Positions 38,244 to 50,372 of a stretch of 64,000 nucleotides of DNA are shown here, piece by piece. How positions within the stretch are numbered: the stretch's first letter is position 1; every line of letters begins with the position of its first letter. A model generated the notes under the pieces. The model had not been told where the DNA came from, ran no database searches, and saw only the letters and a list, made by a program, of their open reading frames with translations. Position numbers and translations under genes: made by a program. The stretch is from positions 434,001 through 498,000 of the forward strand of contig JBCAML010000017.1 in assembly GCA_038503075.1 (NCBI GenBank), given 5' to 3'. Source of the DNA: Gyromitra esculenta. Taxonomy: Eukaryota > Ascomycota > Pezizomycetes > Pezizales > Discinaceae.

Positions 38244-39158
38244 TTATTCTGCCTTAGCCCCACCATTCGCTTCCTCCTCCATCACCTTCCTCCTGGCATC
38301 CACCGTCCTCACCATATTCAACGAAAAGCTATCCAAACTCCTGACCAGCTCCCCACCACCAACACTCTGCATAATCGCCGTCAACTCCGCCCTCATCTCC
38401 TCGATCCCCTTCAGTTCACTAACAGCCCTAAGCTGCTCACCATCCAACACCCTCCCCTCCCCAATCCGCCCACCAGCAACATGTCCATCCACCCTCGCGC
38501 CCAACAACAGCAATTTCTGCAGCCCACTAACCGCAAGCGGGTCCATACCACGTTTGTAGCCTTTGAGCGGGAACATGACGTCCATGACAGCCTTCAAGTA
38601 CTCCGGCCTGACCTCTGGAAAACTCATGGTGGCAGTCGGGCCCGTCAGCAGCGTGGCGAGCAGCAATTCGCTCTTGAGGTGCAACGTCGACTCGTAGGCC
38701 TCTCTGCTCGTTCCCGCCAGCTTCGTGTCTGTTCGGTGCGCTTTATCGAATCCCTCCGCGACCCGCAGCGCGCTGCAGAACAGCGTCGGCTGCACCAGGG
38801 TGATGCGCGTGAGCGCTGGTATGTCGCTGCTGGGGTCCAGCTTCGTGAGTGCGTTTTGGAGCTCGCGCCGCAGCGCTACCCATTCTGTGGACAGGAGGTT
38901 GTTGTGCTGGAAGATGAGCAGGATGGGGGAGGAGCGGATCAGGGAGAGGTAGGAGCGGTGGAGCTGGGTTTTGCGCGATGGTGCGGCTTTGTGGGATTCG
39001 GGCTGGGTTAGGGCCCGGCGGACGACCGGGGAGGGATTTGGGATGGTGATGGTGTGGGCGTGGCGCCGAGGGGCTGGGAGCGGGGCTGGGAGCGGGGCGC
39101 TGGACTGGAGAGAGGCGGCGAGGCGGAGGCGGAGGGAGGGCGGTAGTCGGGGAGGCAT
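38244..39158 (-). CDS. MRPL11: mitochondrial large-subunit ribosomal protein uL10m
   Basis: Component of the mitochondrial ribosome stalk base. One exon, 304 residues. The start at 39158 (MPPRLPPSLRLRLAASLQSS) gives an Arg/Ser/Ala-rich presequence typical of mitochondrial import; the frame stays open upstream to 39434 but that part looks non-coding. The body has RSYLSLIRSSPILLIFQHNN, TEWVALRRELQNAL and LPLKGYKRGMDP-like text (FPLKGYKRGMDPLAVSGLQ), matching fungal uL10m (yeast Mrpl11). GC-rich codons, like TYW2 and unlike the AT-rich surroundings. Confidence 0.85.
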   Translation of the reverse strand: MPPRLPPSLRLRLAASLQSSAPLPAPLPAPRRHAHTITIPNPSPVVRRALTQPESHKAAPSRKTQLHRSYLSLIRSSPILLIFQHNNLLSTEWVALRRELQNALTKLDPSSDIPALTRITLVQPTLFCSALRVAEGFDKAHRTDTKLAGTSREAYESTLHLKSELLLATLLTGPTATMSFPEVRPEYLKAVMDVMFPLKGYKRGMDPLAVSGLQKLLLLGARVDGHVAGGRIGEGRVLDGEQLRAVSELKGIEEMRAELTAIMQSVGGGELVRSLDSFSLNMVRTVDARRKVMEEEANGGAKAE

Positions 39159-42100
39159 GGCGGGCGGGTTTCTGTATGCGGTTAGGGTTTGTTTTCCAGA
39201 AGTAGTGGGGGTGAGGTCGGGGCTTACTGGTACGAGTTTTACCGCTGAGGAAAATGATGGAGAATTGAAGGGATTGAATTCCGCCTGGAGGTGAAACAAT
39301 TGGGCGGTGAAACGGTGAAGTTGATCTTCGAAATGTTTTCTGGGGAGTCTCGCGGCATGGTGGGGCTGCATCGCCGGGTAACTGAGCTCTGTCTCTTGGC
39401 CTCTTCGCTCTTGTAGAAGCACCTCCGAAACCACTTTAAAAATTATAGCATTGGATATTTTTATTCATTTTCGCAAGATTTAATCCGGTCTGCTCAGTGG
39501 GCTAAGGAGGTTTAACTACAGGGGTTTCACCCTGTCAATACTATTTAAAATACCGAAGACGGAACCAGAGGTGGAGGAGGATAAGAATCATTATATTCTA
39601 GGACCAACCAGGGCTGATCGAGAGCAATACTAAACAGTCTGTAAATAACTGAACGAGATCGAATGAAATGGTACTATAGGTATACTAGGTCGACTATAGG
39701 CCAGAAAATGAATACTATATCAGTACCTCAAACTCACTCAAACAATCCCACCCATAGCAACTCATACTAAAGAATACCTTACCAAACATGATGCTGTTCC
39801 ATACGATCTTAAAAGTAAGTACAAGCTCACATCACGAACAATATCTTCTAGAGAACATGCTATTGCTAGCCTTCTTATCTAACAAGAGCAGGATGGGTTA
39901 AAATCCCATAGACCGCAAACAGTCCTTCATCAAGTTCATATTTAGGGTAGCATATTCAACAGAGAAGCGGAAAGAGTCTTCCTACGAACACAGGTAATCA
40001 CTCGATTCGCCGTAAATATTGATGTTGGAAATGGCTTCTTAATAGCTCAGGGCCCCGGCGCTCGAGCAGTCGGTGCTCGAGCAAAGATTCAGAGACGAGC
40101 TTCGGAATAGTAAAGGGTACGGGAACCTTTGTGGATAGAGGGGTAGATACATAGACAGGGCGCAGCCCCGAGCAAGCGATCAATCAAGCAAGCAATAGAG
40201 CTATTCCACTACTCTCCGCACCCGCCTATTTCTATAACTGAAAGCACTGCGTCCCAATAGCACTTCATTGGCTGGCGAAGCTGCAATCGGAGTAGATTGT
40301 TGGGCAATCGAAAGGCGCAGCTTTTCTAATAGCTAGGCTGATGTTTTGTAGCAACAGCTTCCGTTTCGCGCTCCTACGTAAAGTAATACTGACCTCTGAC
40401 CCCGCTCGGCAAATACATGTACCGCCTTACAAAACAGGGCAACACGTCAAAAGAAAAAAAGCTATTCCTATAAAGTAGCTTAGCTGCAACAGAGAAATAG
40501 ATAAGTCTACATTACCTTGTCAGCGCTCCAGGGTAGTATCAATCTATTATGCGTGGCTACATGTATACCTTACAGATCTGTTTAGGAAGAAATTGGCGAA
40601 CCTCCTCTGCACCTTTTCGTGCCTCTGCCGCTGTTTCACGCATCACCATTCCGCACCCGTCATCCATTTCCTTTGCTCCAAAGACACCACCGCAACATTT
40701 ACTCTTTTCCGCAAGCCCGGCTGCATCATTCTCCTTTTGTTTGTAGAACTGGGAGTGGGTGGTAGTATGTCTTGGGTAAACCACGTGATCATGTATTGTC
40801 ACTCGATATAAGTGATACTGAACGACGACGACGAATAAATACGCAATTGCAGCATTTTCAACATTCTAGGATTGAAGGGTTATCAAGAGGTAAATACATA
40901 TCGAACTATCATCTCGCATTCACCACCCACCACCTGCGCCGCCGTTTCCTAGAGTAGATATATTCCTTTCAGATATGAAAAACGTGTTTCTCAGAATCTC
41001 AAGATGGAATGATTTTTTATCGAGAGAAACACCTGTTGATATTAGGTCTCTGCATAGGACTGTTCACGACCCTCGTGCCAACTTGAACACTACATGTACT
41101 CCGGCTACAAGTCAGTCACTTGACAGCTCAGCTCGAGTCCATAGGTCACGCCGAAACCTTATTCACTGTGGACCCAGCCACGAGACCATGTGAAACTTTA
41201 ATGGTGAATATTTGCTTCTCAAAGAATGTTCCCAGTCTCAAGTCTTGAAAATACAAATGTTGTGCGTGACTAAGGTCTTTGCCACTTATGCGCAACAAAG
41301 CTATTTTCTTGTTGGATGGATGCAGTGTGATATGTGCACACAGATTTCCCGATTGGCTGGGCCAGCAGCCATGAAAATTCTCCTGCAGGTCTATGCAATT
41401 TTTGTTCTTTCATTCTATACATCTTGCGCACTGCGTAAGAGGGCTTACTTGGGAGTTGTTCAAGACGGTACATGTATTTTGGCTATTTCCGGCGCAAAGC
41501 CTATCCCTCTCTAGCGACGCTACCCCTATTGGCTGCCCACATGTAGCAAAGCGAAGTCACGAGATATTGAGAAATAACGAGTTGGTTGCTTGGCAGACAG
41601 GTGGTTTGAAGTAAATAACCTAGGGCTAGGGGTTTTTAATTAGAATGGCTAGGAATGTAGTCTAGCGCCATTCGACTAAGCAAAATCCAGAATGTTCTCT
41701 GACCGGTCGTGATTCGAGCTCGGTCCTCTCAGAGGTTACCAATGCCAGTTGAATAACGCATTTTAGTTGACCGCGCACTTGGACCTCGCAGGCGGTCTGA
41801 CGCTGATTACTGGTCGGTGAATTCCGGCAGTCAGGAAGCTGATGGGAGCAGCAGATTTGCCTGGTTAGCTTACTATCAACTGGATTCTCTCACAGGGGAT
41901 TGGTGTCGCGAGTGATTTTCGGTGAAATGGCGGTGTAAGGCAGCAAATCAATCCTCACAGGAAGCAGCGACCCGTCTGTTGGTACATGTTGTAGCAGATT
42001 GAAAAGATTGTCGCCTAGAGGCGTACATGATCTAGATCTATCCAGCTGCTGTAGATCTCTAGGAATAGAGGGACATCAGACCGTTCTGAAGCGAGTACAC

Positions 42101-43305
42101 GAAGGTACTCACGCGCGGTTATATATAATAATAACTAGAACACATAAATATGTTGGACTTACTAAAGTACATGCAGGTACTAAGTGCCTGTGATTCATCA
42201 CAAGATCACTTCTAAGCTCCGCAATGCTTGGGTTTCACCTCTAAAGGGTTTAAAGCTACATGTACACATGTTCTTGTTGTCTCTACTCCCTCTACAAGCA
42301 CCATTCGGAGTGATTCCTAGTTGCCCTTCGGCGCCGCGCCACGTATTGAACGGGGCCACCGAACGAGAACCTCAAACAGCATCTGGTGTTTGTTTTTTTT
42401 GTCCAAGAACGGTCGTAGGGTACGTGTATTTATAACTAAAGGCATTGCGCCCCAATCCAAGAAATAAAGATAGAGCTTGATAGAGTTTTTACTCATTCCT
42501 AAGTATGCGCAGAATAAGGTTCAAAGTAAACTCGATCATGTGGGTCAGCCAAATGGGTACATGTATTAGTAATCTCGTTTCACAGGCAAATTTGCTTATC
42601 CCCTTTTCTTGCACCTCACTTTCCTTCTTGCTCTCGCGCATTTTGGCAAATTACCGCGGACTCCCGAGGAACGGTTCGTAGCGCCGTGGAAATTCCATCA
42701 TGAAACTCGACTCTACAGAGGTCCGAACCGAACAGGGCAGCGTGGCAAGGCACCGTTTGAACGTGGCGGGCTTCTTCCAGATGCCAGTCAAAGGCTGCAT
42801 AACTGGCCAAGCCAAATTTCCCCCAGGGGCTATATTTGGAGCAGGAGCTATCCGTTCGACGGGTCTAGAGTAGTGGGTCCTAGAATGGTGGTGGTGGACC
42901 CGGATCGCCGCTGTGGCTGCAGGGGGAAGCAACCTCGATTGGGCACGATCCCTGCTCTGCCCTGGCAATGGAACAGACATTCAAGATTCTTATTTCCCGT
43001 CTCTGCGTTTCTGTGCCCACCCCCTGGCATATTGACGCAGAAACGGGCAGGCAGACGGCCTGTGCAATAGGGCGGTTTCTCGGGTGGGTGGCTTTCCGTT
43101 TTCTGGTGTTTATTTAAATACAAAGAGATCCTCTGTCCCTCTCCCCCCTTATAATTCCTTTATCTTACACTCTCTCACCTTCGTTTCTTCACCACTTACC
43201 ATTTAGCTTACGAGCCTACTATCATTAATACCTTAACTTAATCAATTACTTATTACCTTCCACTCTCCTCTATTCTACACCTTCTCAGCAATTAATACAT
43301 TCATC
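39159..43305. other. 4.1 kb AT-rich intergenic stretch with GH17 promoter
   Basis: No recognisable gene. It holds six TACATGTA copies (40414, 40558, 41091, 41469, 42257, 42558), the densest group in the window. A related ~35-bp sequence occurs at 40228-40262 and 42424-42458 (CTATAACTGAAAGCACTGCG versus TATAACTAAAGGCATTGCG). The right end is the promoter of the GH17 gene. Short open frames here have no motifs. Confidence 0.5.
43111..43120 (+). promoter_or_regulatory. TATA-like box of the GH17 gene
   Basis: TATTTAAATA lies 195 bp before the GH17 ATG and is followed by a CT-rich run (43130-43215), a common fungal core-promoter arrangement for strongly expressed genes. Inferred from position and sequence only. 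Confidence 0.45.
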
Positions 43306-44446
43306 ATGAGGTCTTTTATTGCAGGCATGGCAGTTGCTGCTGCAGCAGTTGTTTCTGCCTCTCCAGTTGCACTGGTTAGCCCTGCTCCTGAATATGCTTT
43401 CGCTGCCGGGTTTAACCTGGGAGCCAACAACGTTAGTCGACCCTCCATCCATACCTTTCTGTGGCATCGTGCTGACATTTTCTGCTACAGCCTGATGGTA
43501 GCTGCAAGTCCACCCAAGACTGGACCGACGACTTCAACGCGGTTAAAGGCTGGTCAAAAGATGTCCAATTCAGTACTTTCAAGCTATTCTCCACCAACGA
43601 TTGCAATGCCCTCCAGTACGCTGTCCCCGCAGCCATCGCTACCGGTTCTAAGATCTGGGCTGGTGTATGGGCTGTTGATTACGACAAGTTCTCCGCCGAG
43701 AAGGGTGCTCTTGAGTCTGCTATCCAGGCACATGGCACTGACTGGCTTGCTGGTATCAACGTCGGATCCGAGTCCCTCTACAGGAACGAGATATCCGCCC
43801 AAGACCTTGCCAACCAGATCTATGACGTTAAGGGAATGATCCAGCTCCACTATGGTGCTACCCATGTTCCTGTTGGGTGTGCTGATACCTGGACCATGTG
43901 GGTCCGCCCCAACAACTCGGCTGTTATCGAAGCTGTTGATGTAAGATCCAACCATAAGCTGGTAATATGGCATGAAATTTTTGCTCACGAACAGTATTTA
44001 GGTCGTTCTCATGAACGGTTTTCCCTACTGGCAAGGTGCCACCATTGAGACCTCCAAGGATATCTTCATCAAGTCGATTCAGGATACTCAGGCTGTGATC
44101 GGCGGAAAGCCTTTTGTTGTCGGCGAGACCGGCTGGCCTACCAAGGGGCCCAACTTTACCGCTACTGATGTGCCTGGCACCGGCCCCGCTGTCCCCAGCA
44201 CTGATAATTTGAAGACCTTCTGGCAGCAGTCTGGTTGCTGGCTTATTTCTCAAAAGATTCCCTTCTTCTGGTTCAGTGCTTGTAAGTACCCCTCAAAATT
44301 TATATTCATGGCACGGTAAAAAAAGTTGCTAATAATTATATACAGTCGATGAGCCCCAGCGTGTCGGTGATATCGAGCAGAACTTTGGAATCGCTAAATC
44401 GTCCAGGGACGGCAGGGCTCTCAAGTTCGATAGTCTTCAGTGCTAA
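43306..44446 (+). CDS. bgl2: GH17 cell-wall glucan 1,3-beta-glucosidase (Bgl2 family)
   Basis: Secreted wall enzyme acting on beta-1,3-glucan, with transferase activity known in the Bgl2 family. Four exons join in phase: 43306-43431, 43491-43940, 44002-44281, 44346-44446; 318 residues. Signal peptide MRSFIAGMAVAAAAVVSAS. Mature start FNLGANNPDGSCKSTQDW matches Bgl2. The catalytic acid is the Glu of INVGSESLYRNE and the nucleophile the Glu of FVVGETGWPTKGP; SYWQG-type text appears as GFPYWQGATIE. The end SAFDEPQRVGDIEQNFGIA and a final Cys are family-typical. No GPI-anchor tail is seen. A TATA-like site and a CT-rich leader suggest good expression. Confidence 0.94.
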
Positions 44447-47400
44447 GCACTTTTAGTTCTCCCTCTGGTTGAGGACACGGTGTATTGCATGAGACTTACG
44501 GGCTCGGGATGAACTGGGTTTTCTCTTTTGTTAGGTTTTTGGTAGTGGGCAAGGATAAAAAGGGTCGTTCGTTATGGCTGTACAGCTTGTTTCATTGGGT
44601 TGCTTTTTATTTTAGTATACACTTGCATTGCGCGGCTACAGAGGTCAATTTACATACTACAATGTGTTATTACTGTGTGAGATACATTTAATGGTTCTGT
44701 GAAATCTATTGTGTGAATTACATTCTGCTCAGTTAACTCGGAAAAGTCCCGATAAATGCCATTGAAGATAATAGTATCATACTGGAATTTCAAAATACAG
44801 CGAAAGATTTATTGAAAAGATAGGAGGTCGCTCCTATCTAAAATGTAATCATTAATCTGTATATTGTAGGGGACATCTCGATCGTATAGTGCTGGTGGGG
44901 GCTTATTTCGGGGTACGGGTTAAAGGCGGGTTAATTTCCAGGGTTCGCCTTGAGTAAGTGACTGGGGATGATCACTGTAAGGCCTTCGTCTGAGTGAACA
45001 TTCGATATCACTCGCTCGGCAGGGATTAACTGTTTTCAGCCTCAGCTTGTCACCTGCCAACTTTGGGAGTGTGTGTTTCAGCCAGTCATGGGGATAACAG
45101 ACATTGCGAGACTGTCAAGGGTAACGAACACTTAGAGTTTGATAACATTGGACGCCGCCAGTGGTTTTAGGTGTTAAAATAGATGAAGAGTTAGAATAAA
45201 AATAAAAAATCAAGATATATACCCTGGTCTTGCTTCGATTATTTCTCATGCTATAGAGAAACAGTGACAGGCATATGTAAAAGCGCAAAGCACAAATAAT
45301 GTAATATAGAGTGTTCACTTGGTGTTGCACGATATGCGGACCGGTTCCTGGGTTTCTTTAGGCAGGCATGGAGAACCGGGGGACATGTACTACTACAACA
45401 AGCCTTTAAAATTCTGTATTAATGAACTAGGTGTAGGTATACTATATATGTATTAGGGTAGTGCGAATCGGAAGCTGTTGTTAGAAAAGCCATTTTTTGA
45501 GGCCATTTTTTTTTCTTTCTTTCTCGACTGCCTCTAACTGCTAGCTTTGGTTGGTTTTGGTGTAGAGTGGTGAAGATAACTGGATCAGACTTAAGTAGAA
45601 ATAAAAGAAAAAGAAAAAAGAATCAGAACGTAAAAGAGTTTCCATTGGTATCTACCTAGGTAGAACCTAAATATAAGAGGGGGGGAATAGTAGATAAAGC
45701 TTGAGGCTGCTGACACTGCAAGCCTTGCCACGGCGTAGCGTTGACATCGATATCGTGGTTTGATCGCTACCAACCGTAAACTATCTCTGCGTAACGTCTT
45801 GCTTATCAATAGCATCGTGAGTATGGTATTCCCGTTCTTTCTCTTGATGCTCTTTGGGTGAGTTCGCGATGTGTAAACTTTGAAGTGTAGTTTGTTGGAT
45901 GGATTGTCTATGTCTATTCGATTTTCTACTCGTACGATCATCACGTTAATATCATAGCGTTAATTTCGTCATTTGCATCACGTTGTCCTTACTTCCACTC
46001 AGAAGACTATCCCGGGGATAGTTAAACTGAGGCTTTTGCTTTATTTAGAATCTTCCTACCGGCCTAGCTGTATGCGTTGTTCACGTATCGCTGCAATTCT
46101 GTCGCAGGACTGCTGGGGTTCGTGCTAGGTATTTCTCGGTGGTGTCTATGACACATGATATCTTAGCAGGCCGAGCCTTTCACGACGCTTAATGTTGGAG
46201 GGTGCGAATAGCAAGCAGTAATAACCGTATACTGGAATTTGTTGGCTTTGGTTTCAGCTGAAACGGCGTAGAGCTAGGTTTGAGTTGATTCATGGCTACC
46301 TCAAAGCCTATCACACGGCTAATAGACTGCTCATGTTGGGGTTGCGCTATTTGGGGATCCGAAAGGCTCCGCTAAATCTTTTATGGCCTTTGGACATATG
46401 ATTTGGTAAGGTCTCTATGCCTTGTTTGCGATTAGTTTCAAGTTCCTTCATGATAACTCACTCGCTCCATAAAAGGTCACTCGAGCCAGTAGAACCCGTA
46501 ACGAGAAGTATAAGTGTATATTTTTTAGTCGGACCAATAGGAAGCGCTGGCAAGAAAAGTTTTATAGAGGCTTAAAACATTTTTTTGTGGTTGGTCTCTT
46601 TTGTGTTACCTTTCGCTAAAATGCAGTAGGTCGCTGCAATCATCTTCGTATTTATAGACCTACCCCTCCACAACGTATCACCAAGCTAAACTTCTCGGAT
46701 GCGGGGCCATTCAAGACACTCCATAAGATGTGTGTTGCGGAGGTAAACCCCGTCCGATCTGTTGCTTGGTGGCTCTAGATTGCTTCTTTTTTTTTCTGTT
46801 CATTACTGTACTAACATTTTTTTTCTTTTCTTTTGGATTTTCCACGAGCTTTGATAAAGCATTCGAGGCTCTCATTTGTGGGAGACCTTGCGAGGATTCC
46901 AATCTTGCTAATTTTATCATCACCCAGATGACGAAATATGCTGCAGATATGCGAGAAGTAACGACAACCGGCTATTACGGCTTGAGACCTGATGGTGTGG
47001 GGTGTCCGCAGGCTTGACGACACCATATGATAGCTAGCTAACCTAAGTCAACTTGACCATTCTCGTGGTCTGGGAACAGGCTTTTTTAGTTGAATTGAGG
47101 TTTTATTGTCTAGGTCGTATAAAGCCCTCGTTACACTGCGCATGCTTGGGGTATTGATCAATAGATAGCGAATTATTTACCTGTGCTGAAAGTGTTGTAC
47201 ATATCGTGTGTGATCTGAGGGCATCAGACTTAATTGATACCGATTTACTGGGAATTAAGAGCCGATGTCGCTCAAGAGAGGGTACACAGAGAGGCTCTGC
47301 ACCTTCTTGCACCTTTTTTTTATATCTATTTTAATAGACCGGCTCCAGCGGAATGAGGGTTCTGTGGGGAAAATTGCTTTCGTGATCTTACCACAGGGCA

Positions 47401-48558
47401 CCCTGTCAGACTAAACGATACTAGTACTGTAACGTTTGAATTCTAGACTCTGTATTCCCATCGTAACTGGGTTATCTGGGGGGGGGGATATTCCGAGTTC
47501 GAGGTCTGCCTAGTAGCTTTGAGGAGGGGTATTTTGCAAAATCCACGCCTAAACGGTTGTGGTACTATTTGTTGCGGAGGCATAAGTTATCTGTTCTGCT
47601 AGTGATCAATGGCATAGCGAACCCTACACCTCGTAGGTAAGGAATCAGGAGAGGCATCAGGATAATGTGTATCTGGAAAATGCATCAGGGAAAAGCATCG
47701 GGAAAAGCATCAGGTTAATGTGTACTTAGGGTTTTGTGTGGCTAATGTGTCGATTGGTGCATTGTCACGCACTGTAGAGGAAGTGAACTGACTTAAGGCC
47801 AACTTAGTCTGGTTCGAGACAGGGCACACCGCTAAGACATGGGTGACCATGGGAAGTCGATTCTATAATTAAGAATATTCGTTACTGCTTACCCTGCAGG
47901 TAAACTCTCGAGGCATGTTGTCGTTGGCTGCAGCACGACTATCTTGGGCCGCTCCAAGTTTCCTCTGTGGTCTGAGTAAAGAGTGGAGGGAGTTTAGTCT
48001 TTCCGGGGATCTAGCAGTTGGTGTGTTCTCATGGTGGCAAAGAAATGGTTTCGTGCCATGGAGATGTTGGTGGTTGGGACTCGTGATCTCGATATCTGAT
48101 GGGAAACGAGTGAACTAGCCGCGCCGGGATACCGTTAATGCGCCTCGGAGCTCTTGATATCATGGTTCTATTATCATATTGGTGCTGAATTATGAAGCGG
48201 CAGTCGAATGTTACGAGTGACACCTTAGCTCGAAATTCTCTGTTCCTGTTGATCTTAAGGGATGATCCGTCTTTTTACGCTCAACACTGGTTGGTGTGGG
48301 TACTTATATTTAATTTGTAAAGGAGATAGTTACCCTGCGTGTATGTGGTCATAACCAATACTTTTTCAGGATGTTCCATCTTGCACTTTTTATAACCAGA
48401 GTCGGTGGCTAGACAACATTCAAGACTGGCCACCAAAACCCTAGATTGAAATCGACAGAAATTGAGAATGTATCTTATATTACTCAACAGTCGAGATGGT
48501 TATTGACTTTGTTTTAGTGTTTCTTGTGGTATTGGATATATCTTTGTACAGCCCTTAA
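44447..48558. other. 4.1 kb gene-free stretch
   Basis: 3' region of the GH17 gene, then AT-rich sequence without recognisable genes. Positions 47641-47730 carry a short imperfect tandem repeat built on GGAAAAGCATC and CATCAGG. Small open frames (45115-45330, 45591-45944, 46711-47026) show no domain. Confidence 0.5.
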
Positions 48559-50372
48559 TCAGCTCATGTTTGGCTGCCACGTCGCAGGGCAGCCCTAGGC
48601 GAGCTAGTTGTTTAGATGGATTGGCCACCCTGTTAAAGTCGAGATTCAAGCAGACCAGGGCCATATATGGCCTTCAGAAGGTTGCTTTGTACAGCAAAGA
48701 AGCGTTGGCGATAGTGCCCCACGACAGCCCTGATCGAGCCGATTATTGACCAACTTAGCAAACAAGTTAATTCTGAGGTACGAGCGGACTAAGGCCGTAG
48801 ATGACCTCCAACAGACCATTTTGTATGGTAGAGAGGCTCTGGAAATCATGCCTCTAGACTACCCCGGTCGAGTAAGCCGTTTGAGCAACTTCGCAGTTCT
48901 ATTAAACATGAGACATATACGAATTGGATCAATGGACGATCTTCAACAGGCTACCTTATATGGCGAGAATGCATTGGATAAGGCAGCACAGGGACATCCA
49001 GATCGGGCAAATTACTTGGCCATCTTGGCAGAGAACCCGTGGTTGAGATATGATCAAATCGGAGCCATGGGCGGCCTTCAGAAAGCAATCCTGTACGGTA
49101 AAGAAGCATTAGAAGTACCACGAGATCGCTCCTACCGAGTTCACTATCTAGGCAATATAGCCGACCAATTGAGCGCGAGATATGAGTAAGCCGAAAACAT
49201 AGACGGCCTCCAGCAGGGTATATGTTATAGGCAAGAGGCATTAACAGCACCACATAATCACCGTGATCGAGCTTGTTATTTGATCAATTTGGCAAACCAA
49301 TTCAGGCCGAGATATCAGCGAACTGGAGCAACGGCTGACGTTCGTCAAGCTATTCAGTGCGGCGAAGAGGCATTGTCAGTAACACCAAAAGGTCATTTTC
49401 ATCGAGCAAGTCGTCTGAACATGCTAGCTTTTGCACTTTTTCTCAAATTTCGGTCGACCGATTCCAGTACTAGGGACTCCCTTGAGTTTATTCTTTATTT
49501 GCGGGAATCTTGTGGCTGTAGTGTTTCGCCACCCTTCTCTCGTGTCGCCACAGCGCGATTGTTTTCTTTCTGCTTTTACTAACTCTAGTAGAAAGCGGGG
49601 CTGAACATCCTTCAGGCAGACTCTTCCAACAAAGATTTAAAGAGTCAAGTCCTATTCTCGAAAATGCTGTGCTACTACCACCGAAAGTAAGTCCGTAGTC
49701 ATTAAACGACAGGACCAACAGTAAAACCTTTCAAGGCTCGACGGCCTAGCTGCAGACGCTGCTTCTATCGTGCTCGAGGCGGGAAAATCGGCTTGTGATG
49801 CTCTCAAGTTGCTTGAATTTAGTCGTGGAACTATTATGGGCTTTTCCATTGACAGTCGGAACTATTTTTCAGATCTGAGGGAAGTTGATTCTGGGCTATT
49901 CAACAAATTCAATGATCTCAGGATAGAGACTGATACCCTGTTGCCAGAAAATAACGGAAGGAGTGAGTTTCTGAACGCTTCCTTTTTTGCGCCCGAGACG
50001 CATCGTCCGAATCAAATAGACGCTTTGAAAAAGCGAAGGCGTGATGAGGCAGTCCGTGATATGGAGGAGACAATCAAAGAGACCCGAAAGTTATCTGGTC
50101 ACTAAAAATTTCATCTCCCGCCATCCCCGGAAGAATTTATATCTATAACAAAAAAATGGCCCTATCGTTACTTTCACTAGTACACCCTGTTGAAGTGGTG
50201 CCATTACTATCGAGCGCTGTTTCGTGGTGATAGCGACGATAACAGCGATGACGGCAGTAGCGTGGGGCATCGGAAGGTTGCGATGGCGCTCCATGATTCA
50301 GTCAAGAAAGCTCGAGACAAGTATCCGGGCCAGCCTCTTAAATGGACTCTGTTTGTCCGTTTGGGCGCCTAA
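48559..50372 (+). pseudogene. broken TPR-CHAT protein gene
   Basis: Tetratricopeptide units of the fungal type run from ~48570 to 49440 (RADY..., LQQTILYGREALEI, ANYLAILAENPWLRYDQIGA, LQKAILYGKEALE, RPRYQRTGATADVRQAI). A CHAT-associated segment follows: AADAASIVLEAGKSACDALK, then LLEFSRGTIMGF, then a linker ending KFHLPPSPEEF. The C-terminal CHAT end is at ~50284-50372 (ALHDSVKKARDKYPGQPL, KWTLFVRLGA, stop). Breaks: a probable 1-nt deletion near 48747, TAA at 49187 where Gln is usual in this repeat, a stop at 50103, and loss of most of the CHAT domain, including the usual His/Cys catalytic region. Intact relatives are TPR proteins with a caspase-like CHAT protease fold. A possible intron lies near 49686-49735. 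Confidence 0.75.

Noticed and set aside
39159..39434. Upstream extension of the uL10m frame to 39434
   Set aside because: The extra 92 codons look non-coding and would bury the mitochondrial presequence; MPPRLPPSLRL at 39158 is the better start.
46711..47026. Overlapping plus and minus frames near 46.7-47.0 kb
   Set aside because: Poly-Phe/Lys low-complexity translations from T/A tracts, no domain.
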